Under the pieces are notes generated by a model. That model saw only the letters and a program-made list of their open reading frames with translations. It had not been told where the DNA came from and made no database searches. Positions 1 through 7,201 of a DNA stretch of 38,026 nt are shown here, piece after piece (position 1 is the first letter of the stretch; each line of letters starts with the position of its first letter). Made by a program: the position numbers and the translations under genes. The DNA is taken from positions 1 to 38,026 of the forward strand of contig CADAGO010000026.1 in NCBI GenBank assembly GCA_902787555.1, written 5' to 3'. Origin of the DNA: an uncultured Bacteroidales bacterium (GTDB lineage: Bacteria; Bacteroidota; Bacteroidia; Bacteroidales; Bacteroidaceae).

Positions 1-1
1 T

Positions 2-418
2 TTCCGTGACTTCCTAGATGATTATGGTAATGTGGGGTTGCCTGACGATGTGAGTCCCCAAATGAAGACAGAACTATCTGACTATGAGATGGGGCAGGGC
101 TATTTCATGTTGTCAGATCTTAGTAATTTCTGTGAGCAGCAAGAGAAGGACTTGCTTGTAAGGCTTCTTCAATCACGTGACTATCAGATTACCAAACAAC
201 TGAACCGCATAGAGAGGTTTTTGAAGCAAGAACCTACAACAAAGGATGAATCTGATGGGATTGGTTATGAAGGAATGAGCATCAAGGAAATCTATGAGGA
301 CTTCCAGGATGAGTATTGGTATTACCAAAGCCTTCATCTCTCCGTGAGAGGATTCCTGAAAGGAGCCAATAATCATAAAGATGACAAGGATATAAGGATT
401 TTATACGGGATATGGTAA
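2..418 (+). CDS. Hypothetical protein, 5'-truncated by the window edge
   Basis: The reading frame is open from base 2 (first residues FRDFLDDYGN) to the stop at 416-418, so the gene begins before the window; the internal GTG at 32 need not be its start. I do not recognise a family. The visible 138 residues are hydrophilic, rich in D/E/K/Q, with no membrane segment or signal, and look mainly helical. The stop lies 19 bp before the next gene, a metallophosphoesterase, and the following genes are equally close, so it is probably the first visible member of a four-gene transcription unit on the genomic island. No function can be assigned. Confidence 0.7.
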   Translation, partial: FRDFLDDYGNVGLPDDVSPQMKTELSDYEMGQGYFMLSDLSNFCEQQEKDLLVRLLQSRDYQITKQLNRIERFLKQEPTTKDESDGIGYEGMSIKEIYEDFQDEYWYYQSLHLSVRGFLKGANNHKDDKDIRILYGIW

Positions 419-437
419 CCATTTAAAAAAAGTAACA

Positions 438-1208
438 ATGAGAATACAATACATGAGTGACCTGCATATGGAGTTCGCAGAGAACAGCAGGTACATCAAG
501 CATAATGAGTTCCCTGTAAAAGGGGACGTGCTTGTGTTGGCAGGTGATACGTTTTACCTGAACAATACGGTTGCTCCTCTCAGTAAATTCTGGAAGTGGG
601 CATCAGCCAACTACCGTCAGGTGCTGATAGTCCCAGGCAACCATGAGTATTACCAATTTTGTGATGTGATGGAGCGTGGCTTACAATGGAAATGGATGCT
701 CAAAGACAATGTGGGCATCTATCAGAACCAGGTAGTTTGTATTGACAACACCGACTTCATCCTGAGTACGCTGTGGTCAAACATTCCTGCACAGGATGAG
801 TATTTCGTGTGGAAAGGGTTGAATGATTTCCGTCAAACCAAATACAAAGGGAAACTCATTCAGGTGAACGAGTATAACCAACTGCATCAATTCTGTTTGG
901 ACTTCATCAGGAAAAGCGTGGTGGAGAGTACGGCTGAAAAGATAGTCGTGGTTACCCACCACTTGCCTACACGGCAGGTGGTGGCACCACAACATTTGGA
1001 CTCGCTCATCAACAGTGCCTTCGCTACAGAGCTGGGCGATTTCATAGCTAACAGCCGTATCGATGTATGGATATATGGTCATTCCCATACCAATATAGAT
1101 GCTACCATTGGTAAGACGAAAATCGTCAGCAACCAATTGGGGTATGTCTTCAATGATGAGCATCTAATATATGGTTTTGATGCAGGGAAGTTTATTTCAT
1201 TAGTTTAG
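438..1208 (+). CDS. Calcineurin-like metallophosphoesterase (first of two)
   Basis: A 256-residue cytoplasmic protein carrying the five metallophosphoesterase signatures in order: D-x-H (SDLHME, about residues 7-12), GDTFYL (about 36-41), GNHEYY (about 66-71), a THH pair near 174, and GHSHTN near 214-219. These residues bind the two-metal centre that hydrolyses phosphomonoesters or diesters. There is no signal peptide or membrane segment, so it acts in the cytoplasm. The substrate cannot be read from sequence. It is 4 bp upstream of a small hypothetical gene and shares a cassette with a second, dissimilar phosphoesterase, which suggests a dedicated nucleotide- or nucleic-acid-processing function. 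The family call is secure, the role is not. Confidence 0.9.
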   Translation: MRIQYMSDLHMEFAENSRYIKHNEFPVKGDVLVLAGDTFYLNNTVAPLSKFWKWASANYRQVLIVPGNHEYYQFCDVMERGLQWKWMLKDNVGIYQNQVVCIDNTDFILSTLWSNIPAQDEYFVWKGLNDFRQTKYKGKLIQVNEYNQLHQFCLDFIRKSVVESTAEKIVVVTHHLPTRQVVAPQHLDSLINSAFATELGDFIANSRIDVWIYGHSHTNIDATIGKTKIVSNQLGYVFNDEHLIYGFDAGKFISLV

Positions 1209-1212
1209 CCTT

Positions 1213-1572
1213 ATGGAAGATTCAAAGGATTACGAAGAATTTCTCGATGGGTTCAAAGTGTTTGCAAAACAAATGGAGGCACTAAATGAGCAGGCATATT
1301 ATTTATATAAACCACAAGTAGATGATATTTGCCAAAGAGACGCTTCTCAAAAGGAAGTAGGTTGGCTCATGGACTGGCTCCTCCAATATGCAGGAGATGA
1401 CCGTATGCTTGGGCTATATAAGCAAGTCTGTCGAGCGTATTGGCAAAAATATCCTGAATCCATTGCCTTCTACATCATGGAATATAGAAAAGAATATGAC
1501 CCAGAAAGCCTCAAAGGCACCAAATGGGAATACCTGCTGAACGAAGATAAGGATTTTGAAGAAGATAAATAA
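1213..1572 (+). CDS. Small hypothetical protein between two phosphoesterases
   Basis: A 119-residue acidic protein starting at ATG 1213, 4 bp after the first phosphoesterase, and ending directly against the second. Its sequence is rich in aromatic and charged residues (W/Y/E/K), with no cysteine motif, signal peptide or membrane helix. I recognise no family. The tight spacing on both sides (4 bp, then 0-9 bp depending on the start chosen) implies translational coupling with the phosphoesterases, so a partner or regulatory subunit is a reasonable but unproven inference. Confidence 0.75.
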   Translation: MEDSKDYEEFLDGFKVFAKQMEALNEQAYYLYKPQVDDICQRDASQKEVGWLMDWLLQYAGDDRMLGLYKQVCRAYWQKYPESIAFYIMEYRKEYDPESLKGTKWEYLLNEDKDFEEDK

Positions 1573-1575
1573 GTG

Positions 1576-2328
1576 ATGACTATGAAACAAATAACAGACA
1601 AACCGATATTGTTGATTATACCAGACATACATGGGCGTTTGTTCTGGATATCGGCCACAAAGAAGTATCCTGACTTGCCTGTGATTTTCCTTGGAGACTA
1701 TCTGGATCCATATACATATTATGAGGAAATCCTGCCAAGTGAGGCTCTTGCGAATTTCAAGGAAATCCTGGATTTCAAGAAAGCCAACATGGAAAGGGTT
1801 ACTCTGCTTTTGGGTAATCACGACATCCATTACTTTGACAAGGACATGAACAGCAGCCGTAAAGACAAAGGACGCTATGAGGAGATTCATCAGATCTTCA
1901 GTGAGAACTTGTCTTTGTTCAAACTGGCTATGACGGTAAAGACAGAAGGAAAGGATTTCCTCTTCACTCATGCCGGGGTCGATTTGGGTTGGCTAAGGTA
2001 CAGGATGCCTAAGGTTAACGTCAATGATGTGCATGACATCTGCAAATCCCTCAATGACAAATTGATAACGGAAGACAGCCTTTTCGATTTTGTTTTCAAT
2101 GGTCTGATGGATGTTTCCGCTTCACGTTGGGGGTATGCTAGATACCCATCACCAGTATGGACAGATGAAACGGACCATCAATACATGAGAGAGCGATTGC
2201 CCAATGTCTATCAAGTCTTTGGGCATACCCAACAGGAATCGGAACCTGTCATCACAGAACAATATGCTTGCTTGGATTGTCGCAGAGCCTTCCTGCTAAC
2301 AAGCAAGGGCAATATTATAGAAGCATGA
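1576..2328 (+). CDS. Metallophosphoesterase, Ser/Thr phosphatase-like (second of two)
   Basis: About 250 residues with PDIHGR near the N-terminus, GDYLDPY, GNHD, FTHAG and FGHTQ, the ordered metal-ligand motifs of the calcineurin-like superfamily. The GDYLDPY form and the THAG motif resemble PP1/PP2A-like and diadenosine-tetraphosphatase-like members more than the upstream enzyme does, so the two are not simple duplicates. Start choices are GTG 1573, ATG 1576 and ATG 1582; there is no clear ribosome binding site to decide, and 1576 is a compromise. It ends the cassette: a hairpin terminator follows at 2376. Substrate unknown. Confidence 0.85.
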   Translation: MTMKQITDKPILLIIPDIHGRLFWISATKKYPDLPVIFLGDYLDPYTYYEEILPSEALANFKEILDFKKANMERVTLLLGNHDIHYFDKDMNSSRKDKGRYEEIHQIFSENLSLFKLAMTVKTEGKDFLFTHAGVDLGWLRYRMPKVNVNDVHDICKSLNDKLITEDSLFDFVFNGLMDVSASRWGYARYPSPVWTDETDHQYMRERLPNVYQVFGHTQQESEPVITEQYACLDCRRAFLLTSKGNIIEA

Positions 2329-2375
2329 AGCTATAGGCTTGTTCCTACAAAAGAAATATACTGAAGAATATCATT

Positions 2376-2406
2376 ACTCGCGTAAAAATCTTTGCGCGAG
2401 TTTTTG
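2376..2406 (+). terminator. Rho-independent terminator after the phosphoesterase cassette
   Basis: Perfect 7-bp stem ACTCGCG (2376-2382) with CGCGAGT (2395-2401), a 12-nt loop, then a run of T. It lies 48 bp after the last phosphoesterase stop and separates that unit from the hip operon. Confidence 0.75.
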
Positions 2407-2485
2407 AATTCTTGAAGCAACTGTTTAAGTCTCAATACAAGAGGCCAAAGTATAAAAAACACCTTATCAATAAAAATATTTCAAT

Positions 2486-2552
2486 ATAATAGCTTATTAT
2501 TAAACTATTATTTGTATCTTTGCAGCACAAAAGTTTATTATAGAGCTATTAT
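2486..2552 (+). promoter_or_regulatory. hip operon promoter with candidate operator half-sites
   Basis: A Bacteroidetes -7 box TATCTTTG lies at 2515-2522. It is bracketed by exact inverted copies ATAATAGC (2486-2493) and GCTATTAT (2545-2552, touching the start codon), with a further CTATTAT at 2505-2511. Such inverted half-sites around the promoter are what a HipB-type autorepressor would bind. The operator role is inference; the repeats are seen directly. Confidence 0.55.
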
Positions 2553-2853
2553 GGATGATATATACATGCTTGCAGACGCCATTATCCTTAACAGGATAGG
2601 CAGTCACTTGAAAGCTGTCCGGCTGAGACAGAATATCACCCAGCAGAGTCTTGCAGATGCTGCTGGGGTGTCTCTTTTGCTAAGAGTACTGCGTACCTTG
2701 GGCAAACTTGACGTACTTCAGCCTTTGGTGGATGAAGAACAACTGAGTCCAAGCGAATACTATAATCTCGTTCAATCCAATACAGCCAAGCACCAACGCC
2801 AGCGAGCAGCTGGACAGCTTAACAAAACAAACAAGGAGGAGTCAGAATGGTAG
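2551..2853 (+). CDS. hipB: HipB-like antitoxin with an apparent deletion in its HTH domain
   Basis: A 100-residue helix-turn-helix protein in the antitoxin position of a hip operon, overlapping hipA by 7 bp. ATG 2551 was chosen because the longer frame from 2512 would start inside the -7 box. Residues 17-40 match the first two helices of an XRE/HTH_3 domain (IGSHLKAVRLRQ, then QQSLADAAGVS). The expected recognition helix and the next turn, usually a serine-rich start followed by a KKIE/GE stretch, are absent: V40-S41-L42 runs directly into LLRVLRTLGKLD (residues 43-54), which normally forms the fifth helix. By comparison with remembered relatives, roughly 16 residues are missing in frame. The C-terminal tail, which contacts HipA in such systems, is intact. 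Confidence 0.75.
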   Translation: MDDIYMLADAIILNRIGSHLKAVRLRQNITQQSLADAAGVSLLLRVLRTLGKLDVLQPLVDEEQLSPSEYYNLVQSNTAKHQRQRAAGQLNKTNKEESEW

Positions 2854-4124
2854 ATGTTGCGAAAGTCAGTATGTTCGGCATACCTGTCGGTATCTTTAAT
2901 TGGGATGACAGGTATGGAGTCGCCCGATTTGAGTATGACCAAAGTTTTATAGGCCGTGGCTTGGAGCCATCACCGTTGATGATGCCAGTTCGGGAAGGAT
3001 GGGTCTATTCCTTTGCCAATTTGGGAAGGGACACCTTTCAGGGCCTACCTGGTATGTTGGCGGATTCTCTGCCAGACACTTATGGACGTGCGCTGTTCGA
3101 CAGATGGCTGTCTCTGACGGGTCGCACAAGTGGCAACCCCATTGAATCGCTCTGTTTCTTAGGAAAACGATGCATGGGGGCGTTGGAGTTTGAACCTGCA
3201 ATTGAAGTTTCCTATAACCAAGAAGCCAAGTTTGAGATTGACAAGTTGGTTGAGGTGGCCAAAGAAGCGCTTTCGGAGAAATCATCTTTTGCTACAAATC
3301 TGGAAGATGACAAGAAAGCTGCTATTGCAGAGATTCTGCGCCTTGGCACCTCTGCTGGTGGCCAACGGGCTAAAGCCATCATTGCTTATAATAAAGAAAC
3401 AGGTGAAGTACGTTCTGGCCAAGTGGAAGCTCCCGCTGGGTTCGACTACTACCTCATCAAACTTGATGGAGTATCTGCCAAGGCAGGATTCAGAGAGACG
3501 GAGAACTATGGACGACTGGAATATTCTTTCTACAAGTTAGCCAAGGATTGTGGCATAGAGATGTCAGAATGTTCTCTCATTGAAGAAAACGGACGTGCCC
3601 ATTTCCTTACAAAGCGGTTCGATCGAAAAGAAGGGAAGAAGGTACACATGCAGACACTTTGCGGAATTGCCCATTTTGATTATCGACTCCATCGAGCCTA
3701 TTCATACGAACAAGCCTTCAATGTCATGCGAGCATTACGATTGTCTTACTCGGAAGCCAAGCAAATGTTTCGTCGGATGGTGTTCAATGTCGTAATTCGC
3801 AACCAGGACGACCACACCAAGAACATCTCTTTCTTGATGGGAGAGGATGGGAAATGGCGTCTTTCGCCTGCTTACGATATGGGCTATGCCTACAATCCAA
3901 ATGGTGGCTGGACCGCCACACATCAGATGTCCATCAATGAAAAGTTTGACAATATTACCAGAGAAGACTTGCTGACATTTGCTTCCAAGAACAACATCAA
4001 AGATGCAGCATCTGTTATCGATGATGTTTGTGAAGCAGCCTCGCATTGGGAGGGTATAGCGAAAGATTGCGGTGTTCCATCGTCTATGATAGATGCTATT
4101 ATTCCCAATATGATTTTCGGCTGA
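2847..4124 (+). CDS. hipA: HipA-family serine/threonine kinase toxin
   Basis: 425 residues, the usual full length for HipA toxins, with an N-terminal couple_hipA region (about 1-115) and the HipA_C kinase fold behind it. Visible motifs: glycine-rich loop GTSAGGQRAK (167-176), catalytic RNQDDHTKN (318-326) and the metal-binding AYDMGY (D344). Known relatives phosphorylate aminoacyl-tRNA synthetases such as GltX and arrest growth. All key residues look intact, so the kinase is probably active. It overlaps hipB by 7 bp, which implies coupling of toxin to antitoxin translation. This is the last gene before the attachment-site region, and it looks like an island stabilisation module. Confidence 0.92.
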   Translation: MVDVAKVSMFGIPVGIFNWDDRYGVARFEYDQSFIGRGLEPSPLMMPVREGWVYSFANLGRDTFQGLPGMLADSLPDTYGRALFDRWLSLTGRTSGNPIESLCFLGKRCMGALEFEPAIEVSYNQEAKFEIDKLVEVAKEALSEKSSFATNLEDDKKAAIAEILRLGTSAGGQRAKAIIAYNKETGEVRSGQVEAPAGFDYYLIKLDGVSAKAGFRETENYGRLEYSFYKLAKDCGIEMSECSLIEENGRAHFLTKRFDRKEGKKVHMQTLCGIAHFDYRLHRAYSYEQAFNVMRALRLSYSEAKQMFRRMVFNVVIRNQDDHTKNISFLMGEDGKWRLSPAYDMGYAYNPNGGWTATHQMSINEKFDNITREDLLTFASKNNIKDAASVIDDVCEAASHWEGIAKDCGVPSSMIDAIIPNMIFG

Positions 4125-4163
4125 TAAAAGATTTGTTATTTGATGGGCCACATATAGAATTGT

Positions 4164-4495
4164 TGCGTAAACAAGAAAAGAATAGTCGGAAGCCTTCTGA
4201 AGACCTTACCAAGTATAGTCAGAAGGCCTTGCCGTCTTTTGCCGAAAAAAATCAAAAACGTTATCGGAATAGAAATAACGGATTCTCTATTGGATTGATA
4301 AACAGAATGTTCAAAAGGCATTTCTGCGTAAACATTGCGTAAACAATGCGTAAACAAAACGGATTTTTAATGGCAAATTTTGCTTTTTTACCGTCTATGA
4401 CGTTCTTTAACCATAGTCTGAAGGCCTAAAAATGAGCCTAATTCAACCTAAAAACATGCCAAAACGCCAAATTCTGCGTAAACAATGCGTAAACA
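4164..4495. repeat. TGCGTAAACA direct repeats at 11-bp spacing
   Basis: The exact decamer TGCGTAAACA occurs at 4164, then as a triplet at 4325, 4336 and 4347, and as a pair at 4475 and 4486. Inside each cluster the spacing is exactly 11 bp, about one helical turn, so sites would lie on one DNA face. They sit just inside the tRNA-derived attachment site, where tyrosine-integrase arm-type or excisionase sites are usually found. The binding role is inferred. The surrounding 4125-4600 is otherwise without a supported gene. Confidence 0.7.
4182..4428. repeat. Second direct-repeat family ATAGTCnGAAGGCCT near the att site
   Basis: Copies are ATAGTCAGAAGGCCT at 4215-4229, ATAGTCTGAAGGCCT at 4413-4427 (14 of 15 identical), and a degenerate ATAGTCGGAAGCCTT at 4182-4196. 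GCCTTCTGA (4192-4200) and TCAGAAGGC (4219-4227) also form a perfect 9-bp inverted repeat. Interleaving of two repeat families is typical of recombination or excision control regions, but no binding protein is encoded in the window. Confidence 0.55.
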
Positions 4496-4607
4496 AACTA
4501 TTTCAGTCAGGGGTATTTTGTGAGTTTCTGTGAAAATTACAAAATCACAAGCTACTGATTATCAATGCTTTTGCAAATCATAAACTATCATGAAATATCA
4601 TTTTTTA

Positions 4608-4652
4608 GGACTCATAATCTGGAGGTCCCAGGTTCAAGCCCTGGCTGGTCCA
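4608..4652 (+). other. tRNA-Met(CAU) 3' fragment, probable island attachment site
   Basis: This is the 3' half of a tRNA. It has the anticodon loop CTCATAA (4611-4617, anticodon CAT 4613-4615), the anticodon-stem strand TCTGG (4618-4622), variable loop AGGTC, T stem CCAGG/CCTGG (4628-4632 and 4640-4644) around loop TTCAAGC, acceptor strand CTGGTCC (4645-4651) and discriminator A4652. The 5' half is missing: upstream is AT-rich DNA that cannot form the D arm or acceptor strand. This is the footprint left at the distal end of an element integrated into a tRNA 3' end. The orientation places the element to the left and ancestral chromosome to the right. Confidence 0.8.
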
Positions 4653-4657
4653 CTCTG

Positions 4658-4698
4658 AAAATCAGCAACTTAGAAGAAATTCAAGTTGCTGATTTTTT
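4658..4698 (+). terminator. Intrinsic terminator of the ancestral tRNA-Met locus
   Basis: Perfect 12-bp stem AATCAGCAACTT (4660-4671) with AAGTTGCTGATT (4683-4694), an 11-nt loop, then a T-run to 4698. It lies immediately after the tRNA 3' fragment, as expected for the original tRNA terminator left on the chromosomal side of the integration point. Confidence 0.85.
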
Positions 4699-4702
4699 GT
4701 TT

Positions 4703-4723
4703 TGCGAAAACAATGCGTAAACA
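4703..4723. repeat. TGCGTAAACA pair outside the attachment site
   Basis: A variant TGCGAAAACA (4703-4712) and an exact TGCGTAAACA (4714-4723), again 11 bp apart, lie on the presumed chromosomal side of the tRNA fragment and its terminator. This is the same unit as at 4164-4495. Confidence 0.65.
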
Positions 4724-4730
4724 GGTCATG

Positions 4731-4769
4731 AAAAAAGGATTGGGGCAAAAACAAGGGTTACTGCCCCAA
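4731..4769 (-). terminator. Intrinsic terminator of the beta-galactosidase gene
   Basis: On the minus strand, TTGGGGCA (complement of 4762-4769) pairs with TGCCCCAA (complement of 4740-4747) and is followed by TCC and a T-run. It is 20 bp beyond the GH2 stop codon, so it ends that minus-strand transcript and faces the tRNA-side terminator. Confidence 0.8.
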
Positions 4770-4788
4770 AAGTATACCTTTAATATTA

Positions 4789-7194
4789 TTATTGCGACGA
4801 GAACTTGTAATTGGCTGCCTTGAGCGCAGGCGACGATGCCTTCACGGTGACGGTTCCTGGCTGCTGCGTTGAGCGCAGAATGAGCAAGAGCTGACCTTTA
4901 TAGAGATGTTTGGGGTTGACGTTCATCAATTCGTCGGTGTAATGGTTGCCATCATCGATGGCTTGGATAGTCGCAGCGCCCTGAACATCGAGTGTGACTT
5001 CGTCAGCAGCCGTAGGCACGCGGTTGCCCTTAGCGTCGACAGCATAGACGTGCACGTAGCGGAGGCTCATGCCGTCTGGGGTAAAGATGCCGTTGTCCTC
5101 AGCCTCGATGACAAGTCGTACCGCCTTGCCGGTAGTCTTCAGTTCGTGGCGAGCCACTTCCTTGCCTCCTGTGCGTGCGATGGCGAGTATGGTGCCTCCC
5201 GTTCCGTAAGGCACATCGGTCCAGAGCATGCGATTCTTCCCCTTGCCTTGACCGTCGTTTTGCTTCACGCCAAGGGAGCGCCCATTGATCAGTAGTTCAG
5301 CCTCATCGGCATTTGTAAATACATACACATTGTGGCGTGAGTCTGCCTTACGGTTCCAGTGCGACGAGATGAAAGTGGTGCCAACAAGGTTGTCGTTCCA
5401 CATCATCTCTTCCCCCTGACCGTCTTGCACTCCGATACAGCATATGGGCTCTTGCGTCATGGCACTTCGAATGAGCCACGCCTGAGGATAGGGGTCGAGG
5501 TTGTGATTGAAGAAGGAGTAGTTCCAACCCTTCTTCGGCCAGCCGTTTGACTCGCCCCAGTACTCGATGGCACCCCAGTATGCCAGGCCTACCATCTTCT
5601 CGCGGTCCATGCCTTCCCAGGGTCCGAGCAGGTCGTTTACCGTCGCCTCGCTCTGATAGATGATGAGGTCGGGGTTGTGCTCCAAATAGCCCTTGTAGGC
5701 AGGATACTGGTAGTTATAGGCGGCTATATCGGTGACGCACGACAATTCGGGTGGTGTGAAGTTGCCCTCCCACTCGGGGTCATTGCGAATGGCGTTAGCC
5801 CGCGCGGGGAACATAGCAACGGTGGTAAGTCGTGTGGGGTCGTATCGTTCAGCAAGAACTTTCATAAGCCGATAGGTGGTGACACCCCAGTCGCCAGTGG
5901 GCAGACCTGCCCAACCTTCGTTGACCTGCAGTTCGTTGCCGAAGCTCCATAGGATGACGCTGGGGTGGTTGCGGTCGCGGTGAATCCATTCGGTCTCGAC
6001 CTGATACCACAATTGGTCGAACGGTAAGTTGGCAACCCAGTTGGGACCACCGTACTGCCATTTGTCGAATAGCTCATCAACAATGAGGATGCCATGCTTG
6101 TCGGCAAGGCGGAGGAACGACTCGGAATAGGGGTTGTGTGAGGTGCGGATATGGTTGTAGCCGAACTCTTTGAGGCGCAGCATCAAGCGCTCTTCGGCAT
6201 CGGGGAATGATGCGGCACCTACGGCGCCGAGGTCATGGTGGTTGGCAATTCCACGGAGGAATACCTTCTTGCCGTTGAGTTTGAAGCCTTCTTCCTTGGT
6301 GAACTCGATAGTGCGGATACCAAAAAGATCGTCGACACGGTCGATGATTTCGCCTTCCTTCTTCAGGACAACTTCGGCACGATAGAGGTTGGGCGTCTCG
6401 CATGACCAAAGCTGCGGATGTGCGACCGTGAGGAGCGGCATTTTCACCTCATTGATTGCCAACTTGATATACTTCGGCACGTCGCACGAGCCTTGAGCCA
6501 CTAAGGTGCCGTCGGGTCCATAGATTTTGCCCTCGAGCGTCATATCGAACCGCTGGGCGCGTGCTCCCTCAATCTCGACTTGCAATTGTACCGCAGCCTC
6601 ACGTTCCGTGATGGTGGGCGTGGTGATGTAGAGACCGTGGCGTGTGACTGAGATGGGATTTTTCGTATAGATATGGACGTTGCGGAAGATGCCGCCACCA
6701 GTGTACCATCGTGAGTTTCCTCCATCAGCAAGGATGGAAAGGACGGTGATGACGTTGTCGGCATCGTATTTCAAGTGCTGACTGATGTCGAACTCAGCCC
6801 CGAGATAGCCGTAGTTGATTTCGCCGAGTTTATGACCATTAAGCCATACAACTGCACTGGTCATGATGCCTTCGAAGTCGAGCAGCACCTTGCGGCCCTT
6901 CCAAGCCTCGTCGGCACAGAAATGTTTCTGGTACACTGCATCGTTAAAGCCCTTGAATCCACGTGCAGGTACCCCACGAGGGTCCCACGGTAGCTCCATC
7001 TGATAGTCATGGGGGAGGTTAACGGTACGCCAGTCGGTGTCGTCCATCACACCCGTAACATTAGGTGAAGATCGCTCAAGCAGGAGGAATTTCCACCCGA
7101 AGTTGAGCAGTATGCTCGTCCGCTCCTGTGCTGAAGTGGAAGCAGCACAGAGCGCCAAGAGGATTGACAAAAGAAAGATAGCCTTATGTTTCAT
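4789..7194 (-). CDS. Secreted GH2 beta-galactosidase-like glycoside hydrolase
   Basis: An 801-residue protein starting at MKHKAIF with a typical signal peptide ending near CAASTSAQ. A longer frame to 7236 would need a TTG start and spoil the leader. Order of domains: GH2 sugar-binding sandwich (about 25-190, with WYTGGGIFRNV), Ig-like domain (about 195-300), TIM barrel (about 305-600), then C-terminal sandwich domains resembling DUF4982 and Glyco_hydro2_C5. The acid/base E421 lies in WSFGNEL and the nucleophile E516 in YQSEAT, both intact. It should hydrolyse beta-linked galactosides or related sugars in the periplasm or at the surface. The exact specificity is open, since beta-galactosidase and beta-glucuronidase annotations blur here. 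It is downstream of the DUF4859-like gene on the same strand. Confidence 0.9.
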   Translation of the reverse strand: MKHKAIFLLSILLALCAASTSAQERTSILLNFGWKFLLLERSSPNVTGVMDDTDWRTVNLPHDYQMELPWDPRGVPARGFKGFNDAVYQKHFCADEAWKGRKVLLDFEGIMTSAVVWLNGHKLGEINYGYLGAEFDISQHLKYDADNVITVLSILADGGNSRWYTGGGIFRNVHIYTKNPISVTRHGLYITTPTITEREAAVQLQVEIEGARAQRFDMTLEGKIYGPDGTLVAQGSCDVPKYIKLAINEVKMPLLTVAHPQLWSCETPNLYRAEVVLKKEGEIIDRVDDLFGIRTIEFTKEEGFKLNGKKVFLRGIANHHDLGAVGAASFPDAEERLMLRLKEFGYNHIRTSHNPYSESFLRLADKHGILIVDELFDKWQYGGPNWVANLPFDQLWYQVETEWIHRDRNHPSVILWSFGNELQVNEGWAGLPTGDWGVTTYRLMKVLAERYDPTRLTTVAMFPARANAIRNDPEWEGNFTPPELSCVTDIAAYNYQYPAYKGYLEHNPDLIIYQSEATVNDLLGPWEGMDREKMVGLAYWGAIEYWGESNGWPKKGWNYSFFNHNLDPYPQAWLIRSAMTQEPICCIGVQDGQGEEMMWNDNLVGTTFISSHWNRKADSRHNVYVFTNADEAELLINGRSLGVKQNDGQGKGKNRMLWTDVPYGTGGTILAIARTGGKEVARHELKTTGKAVRLVIEAEDNGIFTPDGMSLRYVHVYAVDAKGNRVPTAADEVTLDVQGAATIQAIDDGNHYTDELMNVNPKHLYKGQLLLILRSTQQPGTVTVKASSPALKAANYKFSSQ

Positions 7195-7201
7195 GTGCAA
7201 G

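Noticed and set aside
1414-1971. Minus-strand 185-residue frame
   Set aside because: It lies opposite two phosphoesterase-cassette genes with clear motifs, and shows none itself; it is a shadow frame.
2512-2550. Upstream start for hipB
   Set aside because: The TTG start codon lies within the -7 box of the promoter, so it cannot be in the transcript.
4046-4342. 98-residue frame overlapping the hipA end
   Set aside because: Starts inside hipA in another frame and runs through the repeat region; no start signal or recognisable sequence.
4608-4652. A complete tRNA gene
   Set aside because: Only the anticodon-loop to acceptor half is present; the upstream sequence cannot form the 5' acceptor strand or D arm.
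5849-6107. Minus-strand and plus-strand frames inside the GH2 gene
   Set aside because: They are shifted readings of the beta-galactosidase coding sequence, whose catalytic motifs are intact.
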